This document shows positions 14,336-26,248 of a stretch of 64,000 nucleotides of DNA, piece after piece. Source of the stretch: Galbula dea (taxonomy: Eukaryota; Chordata; Aves; Piciformes; Galbulidae); assembly GCA_013399015.1 (NCBI GenBank), contig VWZX01002946.1, forward strand, positions 62,001 through 126,000, in the 5' to 3' direction. Numbering within the stretch: the first letter of the stretch is position 1; each line of letters starts with the position of its first letter. The notes under the pieces were generated by a model. That model saw nothing but the letters and a program-made list of their open reading frames with translations, was not told the DNA's origin and did no database searches. A program made the translations under genes and the position numbers.

Positions 14336-14362
14336 TTGAAAATCATGTGACCTGATTTTCAA
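14336..14362. repeat. Perfect 10-bp hairpin
   Basis: TTGAAAATCA at 14336-14345 pairs exactly with TGATTTTCAA at 14353-14362 across a 7-base loop. It lies about 0.6 kb from the 13-bp hairpin at 13.7 kb, but their sequences are unrelated. Confidence 0.7.
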
Positions 14363-16539
14363 AGACTTTCAAACTGGGCAACTTCATGACAAAGTAGAAC
14401 CTTGTAGTTCTAGGGGGTGCTTCATTTTACAGCTTTACATGTGAGTTATATACCTTTGTCAGTGAGGCATAGACGGAATTGATTGTGTGATGTTTGTCTC
14501 AAAGTCTGGGATACACAGGTAAACGGAATTCCTTGAGAATAATGACCTTTGATTCATGACTGCTTTGAATTGAAATCAAATCATCTTCCATTTGCAAACA
14601 AGAAACAGTTTAAAAAGGAGAAAACATATTCAGTGATTAGCAGATCTGTTCAATACAGAAAGTTTAAAGAAAACGCATAGCTAACACGAAAGACTTGAGT
14701 GCTTGAGATTGATCTGTTCTTTTTAAAGGGTTTTAAAATTATTTCTAAGTTATTTTTAGATGTATTTTTAAAGGATAAAAAAATGTTTAGTAAAATGCAG
14801 GAAGATACATGTCAGTGTAATAAAGTGAAGCTGTGAGGAGAAAAAAAGCAATGCCACATCTGGGCAAGCAGAACAAGTATGTTAATGACAAAATTCACTA
14901 AATTGTTAGAAAGTTTTCCAAGGGACATAGTAAAAGACCCATTATTAACTGTGCAGAAGAATAACCTGTAAGTAATGTATCCCTGGCAAGGGCTAATTCA
15001 GCTAATGTAATGGGGTTTTTTGAATCCTATTTTGAAGTTTTCTGAATGAAGAAAATATTAGCGAAAACCTCTGTCTGAGTTATATGTGCACAAAAATGAG
15101 ATGATGTTAAGAAATGAACAAAGTAAGTACTGCCTGTATTTTGTTGAAACTAATGTATAGTATCCAGTTTGTGGCAATCTGAGTAAACATATTTACCAGC
15201 AATCCAAACGTTCCAGTGGGTGCTCAAAGACAGCAGATCACAGTGGAGGATTAGATCTAACATTGAAAAAGTAGGCCCTAAAACACTGGCATTAATTAAG
15301 AATTCATGAATTCTTTCATGATTAAATAACTTGAATACCTGAGGACAGCTATCAGCCTGATATGTGGGCAATCTTCTGTTCCTCTTGGATCTGGAATTAG
15401 GGTATTTGCAATTCCTGTTCAATGCATTGAATATACCTCTAACCGTACTCATTATGTTCTGTGTGCTGACTTTGCTGCGGAATGTGTTACTAGCCAAGGT
15501 CTTCAGTCTTTCTGGCACAAATTACAAGCTTTAAATAAACAATTGGCAACTAACTCTACACGCACCAAACAAAATTCTGCCTCTGCCTCCAAGGGTGCAA
15601 TGAACATGGCTTTAATGTATTTTCCAGCACATGCAGCTCTACCTAGGCTGTTTTCCCTTTTGTGATTTTTGAAAAGATCAGAGAGCACAGAGGCAGGGGA
15701 TAGTCAGAAAACATAGTCAGGTGCTAAATGTCCTCACAGGTCCCCAGAGGACCTGGTAAAGTACCTTACAGCACTAATTGTATTACATACCATCATAGGA
15801 AACACTTTACTAATCTTGGGAAGTATATCTAAAAAGCCCACAAGGTCCAAAGAAGATGTATTTTTCAAATATATCAATATCACAAGTATATCAATATTAT
15901 TCTGGTGACAGCACCAAAATTTACTGACAGCTAAATGGACTCAAACCAGATGTTTTTGTCACTTGTTGAGGAAGTGTTCAGCAACTGTAAAGATATTTCC
16001 TGTCCAGAACATAATTAATCTTCTAAGGTGAATTAAAAAAAATGCACCTAAAAGCTAAAAATATAATGTAAAGAAAAATTTTTGCTCAACTGCAATAAAA
16101 AAAAAATCTCTTAAGTTCTAACAAGGTCTAACCAAACTGTTGGAACAGAAACAAGAAAGTAAATGGATTATTTTACCAATAGGAATAAAATGGTAAAATA
16201 CAGAGCTCATCAGGAATGCAATAATTCTATGTATAGCTCTACAGAGTGTAGAGCTAACATATTATTAATAATAAACTTACATATATCTAGAATCTTCTCA
16301 AAAAATTTATCCTGTAGTATTTTTATTAAAACAAAAGTACTTTTGTAATGAGATTTACATCATTAAATAGCATGTGAGCTTCCACTTTCAGCTAGCAACA
16401 GAATTGTCAAGTTGGTTAGCAGCAGGTCTTTTTATGCGATATATGTGATGCCATCACAGAATTCAGCAAAAATATACTTTGGAAAACAAATAATGGATTA
16501 AAGTAATTTAGCTTAGGACTTCAAATATCATAAACCGAC

Positions 16540-16890
16540 ATTCCCTGCACGGAGCGTGGAAGGTGAGATCTGGCAGTCATTGACAACTGCCAAGGCTGTC
16601 AGCAGGGAGATTAAGTCAGCAGTTGACTGGAGCACAGAAGTGGGAGACCCTGGGACTGGCTGAGCATGACCTCCAAGGAGGGCAGACGGGTGCCCTGACT
16701 CCCCCTTAAAGGATTTATAATTCAGATGGGGTAAGGAAGGTCACCTACGCATCCACTTTAGCCTTTTAGAACTACTTGTGTCCTGTCTACATGGCCATTC
16801 GGGTTCCCTCCGTAGTCACTGGAGAAGGGTTGGCTTGTCTGAGATGGAGTGTGCACAAGTTCATTTCACTCTGTAGCCACAGGATTATTT
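16540..16890. other. GC-richer, CpG-containing island of unknown nature
   Basis: Composition changes clearly from the AT-rich flanks. The segment contains several CpGs (in ACCGAC, CACGGAGCG, GACGGG, TACGCA, TTCGGG, TCCGTA) and few AT runs. A 7-bp inverted repeat, TGGCAGT at 16571-16577 with ACTGCCA at 16586-16592, lies inside it. I find no long open frame, CR1 motif or clear LTR ends. It may be an unrecognised mobile-element fragment that inserted recently enough to keep CpGs, or a regulatory element. Confidence 0.35.
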
Positions 16891-19260
16891 CAGGAAAATG
16901 TACCTCTTTTCTGGACTGAGAGTCTGACAGAAAACACATATCTTTTTATTCACAGTAACAGCTAGTGTGACCTGGACATTTTCCACTGTCAGCAAGAATG
17001 AACCTTGCAGCCCACTTACTGAAACATTCCCACAGTACAATCTTGGTGAAAATCTCTAATTATGATGTATTCATACAAGAGGTAGAAGTTTCTCTCTCTC
17101 ACACATAATGTTCATTGCAGTGCAGGAAGTTCAGGATGACCGACACTAACTATTCAAAAAAATGTAAGACAACTCTCAAGTATTATGAAATATGTCAAAA
17201 ATAAGGTACCCTTGCCCGTAATCAGAAATATATTCACTCACATTTCAAATTATATAAAAAGATGCCATTTTAATAAACATTTATTTGTTGTTTAGGTTTT
17301 GTTTTATACTCGTAAATATACACACCTATGCATATGTGTAAATAAGATCTGTGATATTTATCATTCAGTTATTCATTCTTTAAACCACTGTTGCTACCGG
17401 TACACTCTCTAAGACTTGTAGACCTGAAAATACAGAGAAGTGAATGATCAATAAATGGTTCACCATTTGCCAGTGCTGCATTGTTCAATAGCTATAGAAC
17501 TATGGAGGAAAGAGCCTTCTATGTGAAAACACCTAGATGTTTATAGATTTTCAAGCTTTGGAGAGTTTAAGGTGTTTTCTTTCTTCTATGTACAAAATAT
17601 CAGACAGAAGTTAGAAATCACAATACAAAACTCAAAAAAATACCTACATTGTTACTGTTATTTGTCCAACTCTGTCTGGCACTCTATTAGTATGAAAAAA
17701 TATTCCTTTCCCAGAGAGAAACCCCATTAATATTTGTGAAATGCTTAGATATTGTGGTGAGAAGAATCCTGTTAGTACTTAGACAGATGTATCTGCAACA
17801 TCTGGCAGTAGATTTCAAAGCCCAGTCAGAGGTCTGCCCTTGATGACTTTGTTTAATTATCTCTTGGCTAAGGAGTGTTTGTCTTTCCCTCTTATCTCAT
17901 AATCCTACCAAGATCCCATCTGGGAAAAATATTGGGTAAGTGAAAACTTAGCCCAGTGAGTTGATGAGATGAGGTAAATCTCAAGATGCCATGTTCATGA
18001 ATACTCAAAGTTTTAACATTTTTACAGGCTTTGGCAGAAGGACATCATTAATGTTTCAGAAGTTCTCCTAATCTCTATTGTTCTTTGGCTGTCTTTCCTG
18101 TAGTTTTTCAGTGCAGCATTTTTTATTACTGGAAGGAAGACAATGCATCTTACTGGTAGGACAATCTTTTTCTTCTTTAATGAGTTGCAAAATAAAGTGG
18201 AATATAACTGTGTAGGTAGCCCTAAACTTGGACGTCAAAGTAGTAAAACAATCAATCCTAGCAGTTGCTCAGCTCTCTTCAGCATCAACTTTATCGTATT
18301 TCTAAATGTTCTGCTTTACTGATAGAGCATTTATTACTATTAAGGGCAGGTAGAATATTATACCTTTGCTAAATCTATCAAGGAGTAACATTTAGGTTCT
18401 GACACAAGAGAGTCCTGAAGAAAGTTAATTGCCATGACTCATTTCTTCCTAATTTCTACTGGTTTGGTAATTCTGTCTACAATGTTATTTTTCACAATCA
18501 AACAAATATCTCTCAAAAAACTCTCACCTAATCTTGATTCCACTGAGAAGTATCCAGATACCCACAAAATAACATTGTATTATAGAGAACATATTTTTAA
18601 ACCAAAAGTGAAGTAAATTTTGACACTTACTTACCCAAGCAATGTTTTATATAGAGAGTTTTCTAGTATGGGCATGTTTTTCCTCAATTATTCTCCCTGT
18701 GATTTCTTGCAGTTTCCTTTGAGCACCTTGTATTTGTTCCTAGACATATGAAATTTTAAAAGTAAAATTTTTTGCTGATTTTTTATGTTAAAAATTGTGA
18801 ACATTGAAATTGATCATATCTTTTGGCAAATGGCACCCTGAGTTTTCATGGCAAATGATCTAGCCCAACGTGATTGGCTTGATCTTTGAATACTGGATTC
18901 CAAGAATTCCAAGTTCCAAGAATACTGGATTGATGATTTTTTTGTAATACAATATTGATAATGCAATAATCAACCTTTCTTAAGTGTCCTGGGTTTGTGC
19001 AGCATTTAAGCACAGAAATTTGAAAAGTTAGACAAAGTTCTTTAATAAAATACATAGTCTTACAAAGCAGCAGGCTAAAATTATATAGCTGGAGAAAGAA
19101 CAATGTGTTTTTGGCTAAATGAAGCCAGATGGAATCATTGCTAATCAGAGCACCATTTATTCCCAAAACGCATTGGATTCCTCTAAAGGAAAAGAAAGTC
19201 AGGTCTATTGCTCTGTGAAGACTTGACTATTCCTTTGCTACTGAGTACTAAATGTCTTAA

Positions 19261-19280
19261 AATCAATCAATCAATCAATC
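19261..19280. repeat. (AATC)n microsatellite, 5 units
   Basis: Five perfect AATC tetranucleotides with no interruption. Confidence 0.85.
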
Positions 19281-20493
19281 TTACAATTACTGAGATCTTG
19301 ATATGATAGGATCTGAATTCTGTAGATGTTGGAGACCAGTCACACTACTCTTACCATTTAGTCTTTTCCTTGGTTTCCATGAATCATTAATGGAAGATTT
19401 ACCCACAAGTGAACCTTAGTGAGAGTTCAATAAGGAGTGGAAGGCTACAGTCTTTCTTGGTATGACTTAAAACTCAATCATTTTCCATCCTTTTACACCT
19501 GCCAGCACTTTTTAGATGTGCAGTGTCATCAGAACCCGCTGAATATATAATTCAGGAGATAAAACTGGGATTTTATTTAGACAGAAAAGACCTCATTTTA
19601 ACTTGATATGGGCTGCCGCCTAGGGCTTCATGCTGTACATGCTGCACTTGAAGAACTGTTTGTGTCAAAGAGCATCCCCTTGTGCAGAGCACTAGCAGTC
19701 AGAACACTAGAAAAAAATCAAGCCCTTAAAGCTTAATGCCTACAGAATGAAAAATTTCTTAATGACCTGCTAGATCAGTGACTAAAGAAATGACATACTG
19801 ATTCTTTTACTATATGGATTCAGTGAAGTCATAGGAAATCATATACCATAGTAAATCAAACCAAGAAATATTTAAATGCTGTTTATTTCATAGATCAGTG
19901 ATCTGGTAAACTGTAATGGAGCATTCTGAGCCATTATGATCTGATGGAAAAAAAAAAAAGTTAAGTTCTGTTAATCTATTAGAAAGGAAGAACCACAGTG
20001 AAGCTGCAATGGTCTACTGTGTCAAAGCCTGTGTGGAACATTTTTAATTAACTATTCATCTGCTCATTAGTCAGGATTAATGCAGAAGGATCTATTAAGA
20101 TCTAGTGTCTTAAAGAGTATGTCATGCCAGGAGTCTGTAAAGCCTGAAGATCTATTACCCAGTCACAGTACCACATTATAGACTGACAGAAAAATTACAT
20201 CTTTAAAACTAAAGCTGGCTCTGAGTAATGCTTGTGCAAGCAAGTATCTTAAATCTTTTTTAAACTGCTATTTTTTCCAGTTCTGTAATTAATCAGGAGA
20301 GCATAATCTAAGGTTTTTTTCCCCAAGTCTCCTAATGTAATCATGTTTATCAGTTTCTGTAACATCATTTAAGAAATCCCAGTTATACTATCTTGAAATA
20401 ATACTTTATCATGTTTTGTCCTCATAACCCTGAAGTGTTCTAACTTCAAATTATTCAGGGAGTTGAGTTTTTTTCATACAAACATTGGAAACT

Positions 20494-20798
20494 TGGTCTA
20501 TTCAGCCTTTAGAAGAGAAGATGCAGGTGACAACTTATTATTATCTTCAGCCACTTGTATTAGTTAATACAATACAATTAAATATAAAGGTTGTTTGTTT
20601 TTTTTTAAATGAAGGTCATCAACTGCTGGAGCAACTTGCACAGAGAGGTTGAAGATTCAACATCCTTGATACTGAAGCCTTGACTGAACATGGGCATGAG
20701 CAACTAGATCTAGCTGGACCTGCTACAAGCAGGTGTTGCAGTTATATTGCCTCTTGATGTGCATTATGATCCTTATTCTGTGATTCCATGATTCCATA
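20494..20798 (+). mobile_element. Old, degraded CR1 LINE 3' fragment
   Basis: The start resembles the CR1 block that encodes LFSLEKRRLRGDLI (bases near 20496-20565 keep 'ttcagcc...agaagagaag'). About 70 bases then lack clear homology. The match resumes near 20618 with the region that encodes WNRLPREVV and the 3' untranslated part. It ends in three octamer units at 20775-20798 (ATTCTGTG, ATTCCATG, ATTCCATA), the hallmark CR1 tail. Many substitutions and lost open frames mark an ancient copy. It is 5'-truncated, as most CR1 insertions are, and encodes nothing usable. Subfamily cannot be set by eye. Confidence 0.75.
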
Positions 20799-23238
20799 AT
20801 TAGAAATCCAGACAATCTCTGCCTTAAAGTTTTAAAATTTCAATGTCTAAAATCTTAAACATTAAAAGTGTAAATATTTGGAAGTATTTGCAAGAGCATA
20901 TTTCTAATAATCTAAAATCTCTTTGCTGAGCAACTGAGCTTTCATTTCTTAAATATTTTCTTCTTTAAATACTACATTTGAATATAAGAATACTTTTACA
21001 AGTTCGTGTCCTTTCTATGTCCCTCCAGAGGCCTTGAATCTATGATACTTTATTTTATGGTCTCAGATATTCCATAAAATGTAACACAGAACAATTGTGT
21101 TAAGAGAAGGCTAATGCACGTGTTCTATCTGATGATCTTCTTTCACAAAAGTGGCTGTGTGACATAAAAAAATTCTATTGGAGTTCTCTCTACAATAATC
21201 TGTGATACCTGAAACACAGGCTGTCAGAGAAGATTTGAATAACTTATTTCACGTTTTCCTGTGTTTGCATTTTGGGACAAACTTGGAGAAGATTTGCATG
21301 TTTAGATAAATCAACAAGTATTGTTGATACCAACATTAGTGTGGCAAAAAGCCATGGCTGACATTTTATTCTTTTCACCAAAGGTAGAGAATGTGTTAAT
21401 GTATTATAAGAAGAGTAAGGTAGAAAAGAAACATATTAAAATTGAATTTCACTGCCTATTGTTTGTATTCATTCAATTTGTGATCATATGCATTCAGAGA
21501 ACTTGATCCAAAACTTTAAATCATCTTTCAAAGATCTCAGCAGATTTTGGATAAAGTCATTTCTAATGGAGCAATAATCGGGAGGTACTTAAACTTATTT
21601 ATGCAATCTTTTTGAAGAAAGAATAAAAATTAGAAACAGTATATGTTACTTATGCTCTTTTGTGGAAGAAAATAAGCAGTGAGAATCTTGATATGAAGGT
21701 AATAAGGAGAGACAGTTATTTCAGTATGTCATATGTCCAGATTTACCGACCCTAACAGGCATAGCTGCAAACTTTGAATACACTACTCAATATTCTGCTG
21801 AATCATGCAGAAGAATACCCATTGCAATGAAGATATGTTACTACATACTTACAAATGTTCTTGCTATATTTGGAAATGATATCTAGGTAAACACTGTAAA
21901 GCACATGAATTAAAGACTTGATAAGTTATCTCGCTCCTTTGAACATAATAAAACATGTTCTGCTTTTCTCACACTGTTGAATGGCTTTACTTGCCATATT
22001 AGGAAGTAGAAAGTGCTTCTGTTTTCTTTTTTTCTCAGAAGGAGGCATATCAGCTTTCTCTTTTAGATCTGATTTTATAATCCTTCTTAAATTGAATATT
22101 TTCTCACATTTAAATAAAACCCCTTAAATCTGATATCTGATCCTGGTTTAAAGTGAGGCAATCAACTAAGAATAACTGAAAATAGTCACTCAAAGAACAA
22201 GAAAAAAATCAATAACATAACAAATCATATTGAAATTTCTTCTGAAAAGAGCAACTGATCAAACCTTGCAATCAATATTTTGTTTTTTCTTTCTCACACT
22301 GCAGAGATTTTTATGAAGCTCATAGCATGGTTATGATACACCTGCAATCCCAGCCTCATCTGCAGACCTCTGAGTATATATGCCTTCACATTTCCATAGA
22401 ACCAATGAAATAAAAAGTTTTGTAGGAGGGCAGCTAATGAATCCTGGTACAAGAATTGTGCCTAAAGCTTGTTATTTATGTTATCCAGTGATAAGTATGA
22501 TGAAAAGGAGACCTTCAGACTTCTTGACTGTCCAGAGATGGTGCAAACCCTAAACTGGCAATATGTTCCTACTGAAATGAGCTGTGTTTTTTTCCTGCTG
22601 AGATCAGTAGCTTTTGAGGTGGGTAGTGTATTCAGCTTTTCAGAGGAAGCACACATGCATTTTAAAGTGATTAAGCACAGTGGTCAAGATTCACAGGTGA
22701 AAGATCTTTTTATTAGCTAAACTATTAGGATTTGGTGATTCATGTTAACTAAATTATAGTGTAATTCTTGTACAGATGAGGTGAGCTTTGTTTTTAGCAT
22801 ATTTTATCTAAATACTACAAACTCAAGCAATTGTAATATAGCAAGATGATTGTGATCTCATCCTCAAGCTTTAACTCTTGTTTTCTCAGACATGCAGCCC
22901 AGCCTTTGGTAAGCTTGCTTATTGCACAAAGCTCCCCACATTCTCCATCTTCAAATAGGGATGCTATTGCTGCATTTCTCCTATTTGACATCCTCTTTGT
23001 TTTGTTTTAAATAATACTCAGGCAGACAGGAATGATCTTTGCCACATGGTTGTGTGGCACTGAATGTGGTGGTGTGTTTGGGACTTTCCGAACTATTAAG
23101 AAGATAAAACTTCAGGATACTGGACCACAGTTAAAGAACAAATGACAGTGTGGAGACTACATGGACTAAGACATCAGAACACTTTAATGACAGATACAGA
23201 CAATCAATTACATCGATGACCCCTCTGATCCGCACAAG
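20799..23238. other. AT-rich unique sequence
   Basis: No gene or dispersed repeat is recognised between the two old CR1 copies. Open frames are at most 83 codons and overlap on opposite strands (around 22462-22720), with no family motif. Confidence 0.55.
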
Positions 23239-23660
23239 AACCATAGAGTCATGGAATAGCCCAGGTTGGAACAGACCTTGGAAGATCATCTGGTCCACAA
23301 TTTTTTGGGAAAAGGAGCCTAGGTGACCTTACTGGACCCTGTCCAGATGCATCTTGAAACCTCCAGGAACTCTGGGGAAGTTGTTCCAATGAATAATTAT
23401 TCCTACTGTAAAAAAATTCTTTTTTATGTCAGTATGAATCCTCTCCTTGTGCAATTTGTACACTGTGCTCCTTGTCTTCTCCATATGGCTCCTTGTAAAA
23501 AGAGAACCTCTGCTCTCTTTTTAGCTGTCCTCAAAGTGTTTGAATACTGTGATGACTCTTCTCATCTACAGTGAGAAAGGACCTAACTCTTTCAGTCTTT
23601 CCTCAGGGAGTGGGTTGACTAGCTCTTTGATCATCCTGATGGCTCTGATATTGTCTGGAA
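23239..23660 (-). mobile_element. Old CR1 LINE 3' fragment, minus strand
   Basis: Read on the minus strand, this is a CR1 3' end. The tail sits at the low-coordinate side ('ccatagagtcatggaat' followed by 'ccaggttggaacagacc'). Inward come the degraded blocks that encode the WNRLPRE-like and RTRG-like region (near 23370-23480) and the LSLEK-like block (near 23590). Stops and indels abolish any frame. The tail wording differs from the other copies in the window, so this is probably an older lineage. The 5' truncation lies near 23660, close to the candidate LTR that begins at 23679. Confidence 0.8.
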
Positions 23661-23678
23661 GGAAAACCATAGAGGCAG

Positions 23679-24325
23679 TGTGGTGGCTGGGGCCACTTGG
23701 TGGGTGCTCCCAGGGCTAACCTGGGGCATCCCTAGGCTCTCTACTCGCTGACAGTCATTGGATCAGGTACAAAACACCCTGGTTTTGGTTGGCTTTGTTC
23801 AAATTGCCACACCTGACAGCCGACTACTGCTGTCGCTTTTCCTTGCCACTTACCCTTCTTGTGGATACTGCCACTTCTTCTGCAGTGGTTGGCAGGTTAT
23901 TTACACTTAAGGTACTCTGTGCTTGTAACTTACTGTGGGCTTATCCTGTAGGGCTCTTGTGAAGCTTAGGTGCCAACACCATGGTCAACTAAGCCTAATT
24001 TATGGTAACTGCTAGGCTCTTCTTCAAGATTACCTCCATAATCTCACAACATCCTTCATGTACAACCAGTTTCAGAACTTGACCTTCTTACCCTTTTTCC
24101 ACCAGAACAGGGGAAGATATGGCCACCTCAGTGAGCAACGCCATCACAAAGGCCTGAGGAAACAGCCAAAGAGAAGCCAAGGTGCGTCAGGATCAGAGGC
24201 AAAGCTGACACTCCAACATCAGAGCCAATGATAGAAGGAGATATTTTTTTTTTCTCTAATGCAAGACTGTAAAGTACTTACCCAACTCTGAGCTCAGTGA
24301 AGAGGAAGAGATAGTCTAAAAGACA
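23679..24325. mobile_element. Candidate solo LTR or unknown insertion (TGT...ACA ends, 5-bp repeat)
   Basis: This 647-base segment is GC-richer than its flanks. It begins TGTGGTGG and ends AAAAGACA, giving the TGT...ACA termini expected of retroviral-type LTRs. GGCAG occurs immediately before (23674-23678) and immediately after (24326-24330), as a 5-bp target-site duplication would. I cannot place a convincing TATA box and polyadenylation signal in either orientation, so strand is left open. No internal retroviral coding sequence is present. The ends were found by looking for them, so coincidence is a real possibility. Confidence 0.35.
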
Positions 24326-24330
24326 GGCAG

Positions 24331-25645
24331 AATGTTTCACATGAAACGGTCTCACTACTAAGAAAGTGAGAGGCGAGAGAAATTTTTTTGAAAGGAGAGG
24401 AAAAAGCTAGATGTTTATTCTATTCATCAAAGCAAAGGAAGAAGCAAATGAATCAGAAATCAAAGATTGAATATCATTGGTCTTGCTGACAAAGCAATAA
24501 GCAATCCCCTCACAGCAAGTACAGAGGTTTGTCGAACAAAGCAAAGGAATTTAAAAGTCTTGAACAAAATAAGGTCTTTCCATTTATAAAATGAGACATA
24601 AATTTAGAACAGTGTTTTGATTTAGGAACTGTAAAGAATTTCTACATTAAAAATATATAAATCCTAATTTTGTGATGTACAATTAATAATTACTTTGTCC
24701 AAACCCTCTCCAGCCTCCTTTGTAATTCTCTTAAGAAAGCATTAAATGAGGGCATTTTCAGTTTAGTCGAAAATCAATGACACTTCAATGAAGCATGCAT
24801 TTCCAAAATATTATGCAACTGAGAGGCGTGCAGTTCTGCAGCTAAGTCAAGAGGCCAGAACTTCCTAAGTAATAATGCTGATTTAGTAGATCGAAAAAAA
24901 TTCACAATCTACATCTTCAGATTTATGGGTAGTGGTGTTAGTCCCTTGGAAGTCTCAGTTTAAACCCCTGAGGTTCCTCACTTCAAACTGAAAAATGCAG
25001 TGTTCAATCAATACAAAGTAAACCAGAATGATATTTAGGGTTTCTTGTGGGATATTTTGTGAAAACATAAGTTGTTTTTCTCCAGCTTTTTTGTAGGAAT
25101 TGCAGGAAAGAGAATAAGATGCCATACAAAGAAGAAGCAAGAGTCCAGATCTTTTTAAGTGACCATGCTTTTGGATGAAAATAGAACCACAGCTGACACT
25201 TCCATTTAGGGTAAACATCCTGCTTCTGTTTCTATTTGGACTGTAGAGATTGTAGTACTTCTGTATCTTCAGTGTCTGTTTGTACTGCCTTTAGGGATGG
25301 GTGAAATTACTTTCAGCTAGGGTGTTAGAAATAATGAATAATGGGATACCTTTACTGAACAAAAAATAAACAAAAAGGGAGGAAAAGGGAATATAAATAT
25401 CACAGTTAACAACTGATGAATACCTCACTTCCACCACAGGCAGGAAAGGAATAGAAACTTCAAAAATAAACTCCAGAAATCTGTGTTCCATGACACTACA
25501 AAGTGGATATTCAAATCAGTTGCCACCGTTCCTTCCTTCTTCCAGCTCTTTCTTGCTGCCCACCAGTCTGTCCTATGGAAACATATGGTCTAGTGTAGTT
25601 TTCTGCTACTGCTTTTCAAATTTTGGTGATGGTTATGGAAAAAAT
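24331..25645. other. AT-rich unique sequence
   Basis: Nothing is recognised here. Open frames are below 100 codons and unlike any family I know. A purine-rich patch near 24360-24410 is the only compositional feature. Confidence 0.5.
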
Positions 25646-26248
25646 TGTGTCCAAAAAGCCAACTGCATTTTGGGTTGTTCCAAAAGAAATGTGGCCAGCA
25701 GGTTGAGGGAGGTGATTATCCCCCTCTACTCTGGTGACACCCTACCTGGATCACTGTGTTCAGCTCTGGGGCACCCAGCATAAGAAAGAAGTGGAGCTGC
25801 TCAAGCGAGTCCAGAGGAGGGTTACAAAAATGATTCAGGGGCTAGAGCACCTTCTGTATGAGGACAGGTGGAGAGAGTTGGGGTTGTACAGCTTGGAGAA
25901 TGAGGGCTCCAGGGGGCTTTTATAGTGGCCTTACCGTACTTAAAAAGGGCCTACAGGAAAGAGGAGGAGGAAACCTTTATCAGGGAGTGCAGTGATAAGA
26001 CAAGGGGTAATAGTTTTAAACTGAAAGAGGGTAGGTTTAGATGAAATAGTAGGAAGGAATTCTTTATGTTGACGGTGGTGGAAGCACTGAAATAGGTTGC
26101 CCAAAGAAGTTATGAATGCCCCAATCCCTGTCAGTGTTCAAAACCAGGCTGGATGAGGCCCTGATCAACGTGGTCTAGAATTATGTCTTCCTGCCCATGG
26201 CAGAGGGGTTGGAACGAGAAGATCTTTATGGTCCCTTCCAACTCTGAA
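25646..26248 (+). mobile_element. CR1 LINE 3' fragment with ORF2 C-terminal remnant
   Basis: The fragment covers the end of CR1 ORF2 and the 3' untranslated region. Frame pieces include CILGCSKRNVASR (near 25657-25700), then ELLKRVQRRVTKMIQGLEH (near 25790-25850) and YEDRWRELGLYSLE. Bases near 26000-26100 still resemble the RTRGNSFKLKEGR and RHWNRLPKEV blocks. The frame shifts by one base near 25736, stops appear after SRGLL (25923-25925), and no full frame survives. The 3' end reaches 'gtcccttccaactctg' at 26248 but lacks octamer repeats. It is 5'-truncated and middle-aged by appearance. The encoded protein was the reverse-transcriptase-bearing ORF2. Confidence 0.9.

Larger units (their letters stand above)
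1..20494. other. AT-rich unique sequence without recognisable genes
   Basis: No reading frame in this stretch resembles a protein family I know. The longest is 122 codons on the minus strand (15150-15518), with no recognisable motif. I see no CR1 tail or ORF2 motif. The stretch holds short simple repeats, perfect hairpins between 12.2 and 14.4 kb, a TAAT-rich block near 5.2-5.5 kb and a GC-richer island near 16.5-16.9 kb, each listed separately. It could be intergenic or intronic; the sequence alone does not decide. Confidence 0.6.

Noticed and set aside
15150..15688. Two overlapping minus-strand open frames (122 and 61 codons)
   Set aside because: They were considered as a broken gene, but neither peptide shows a recognisable motif and they join in no obvious way.
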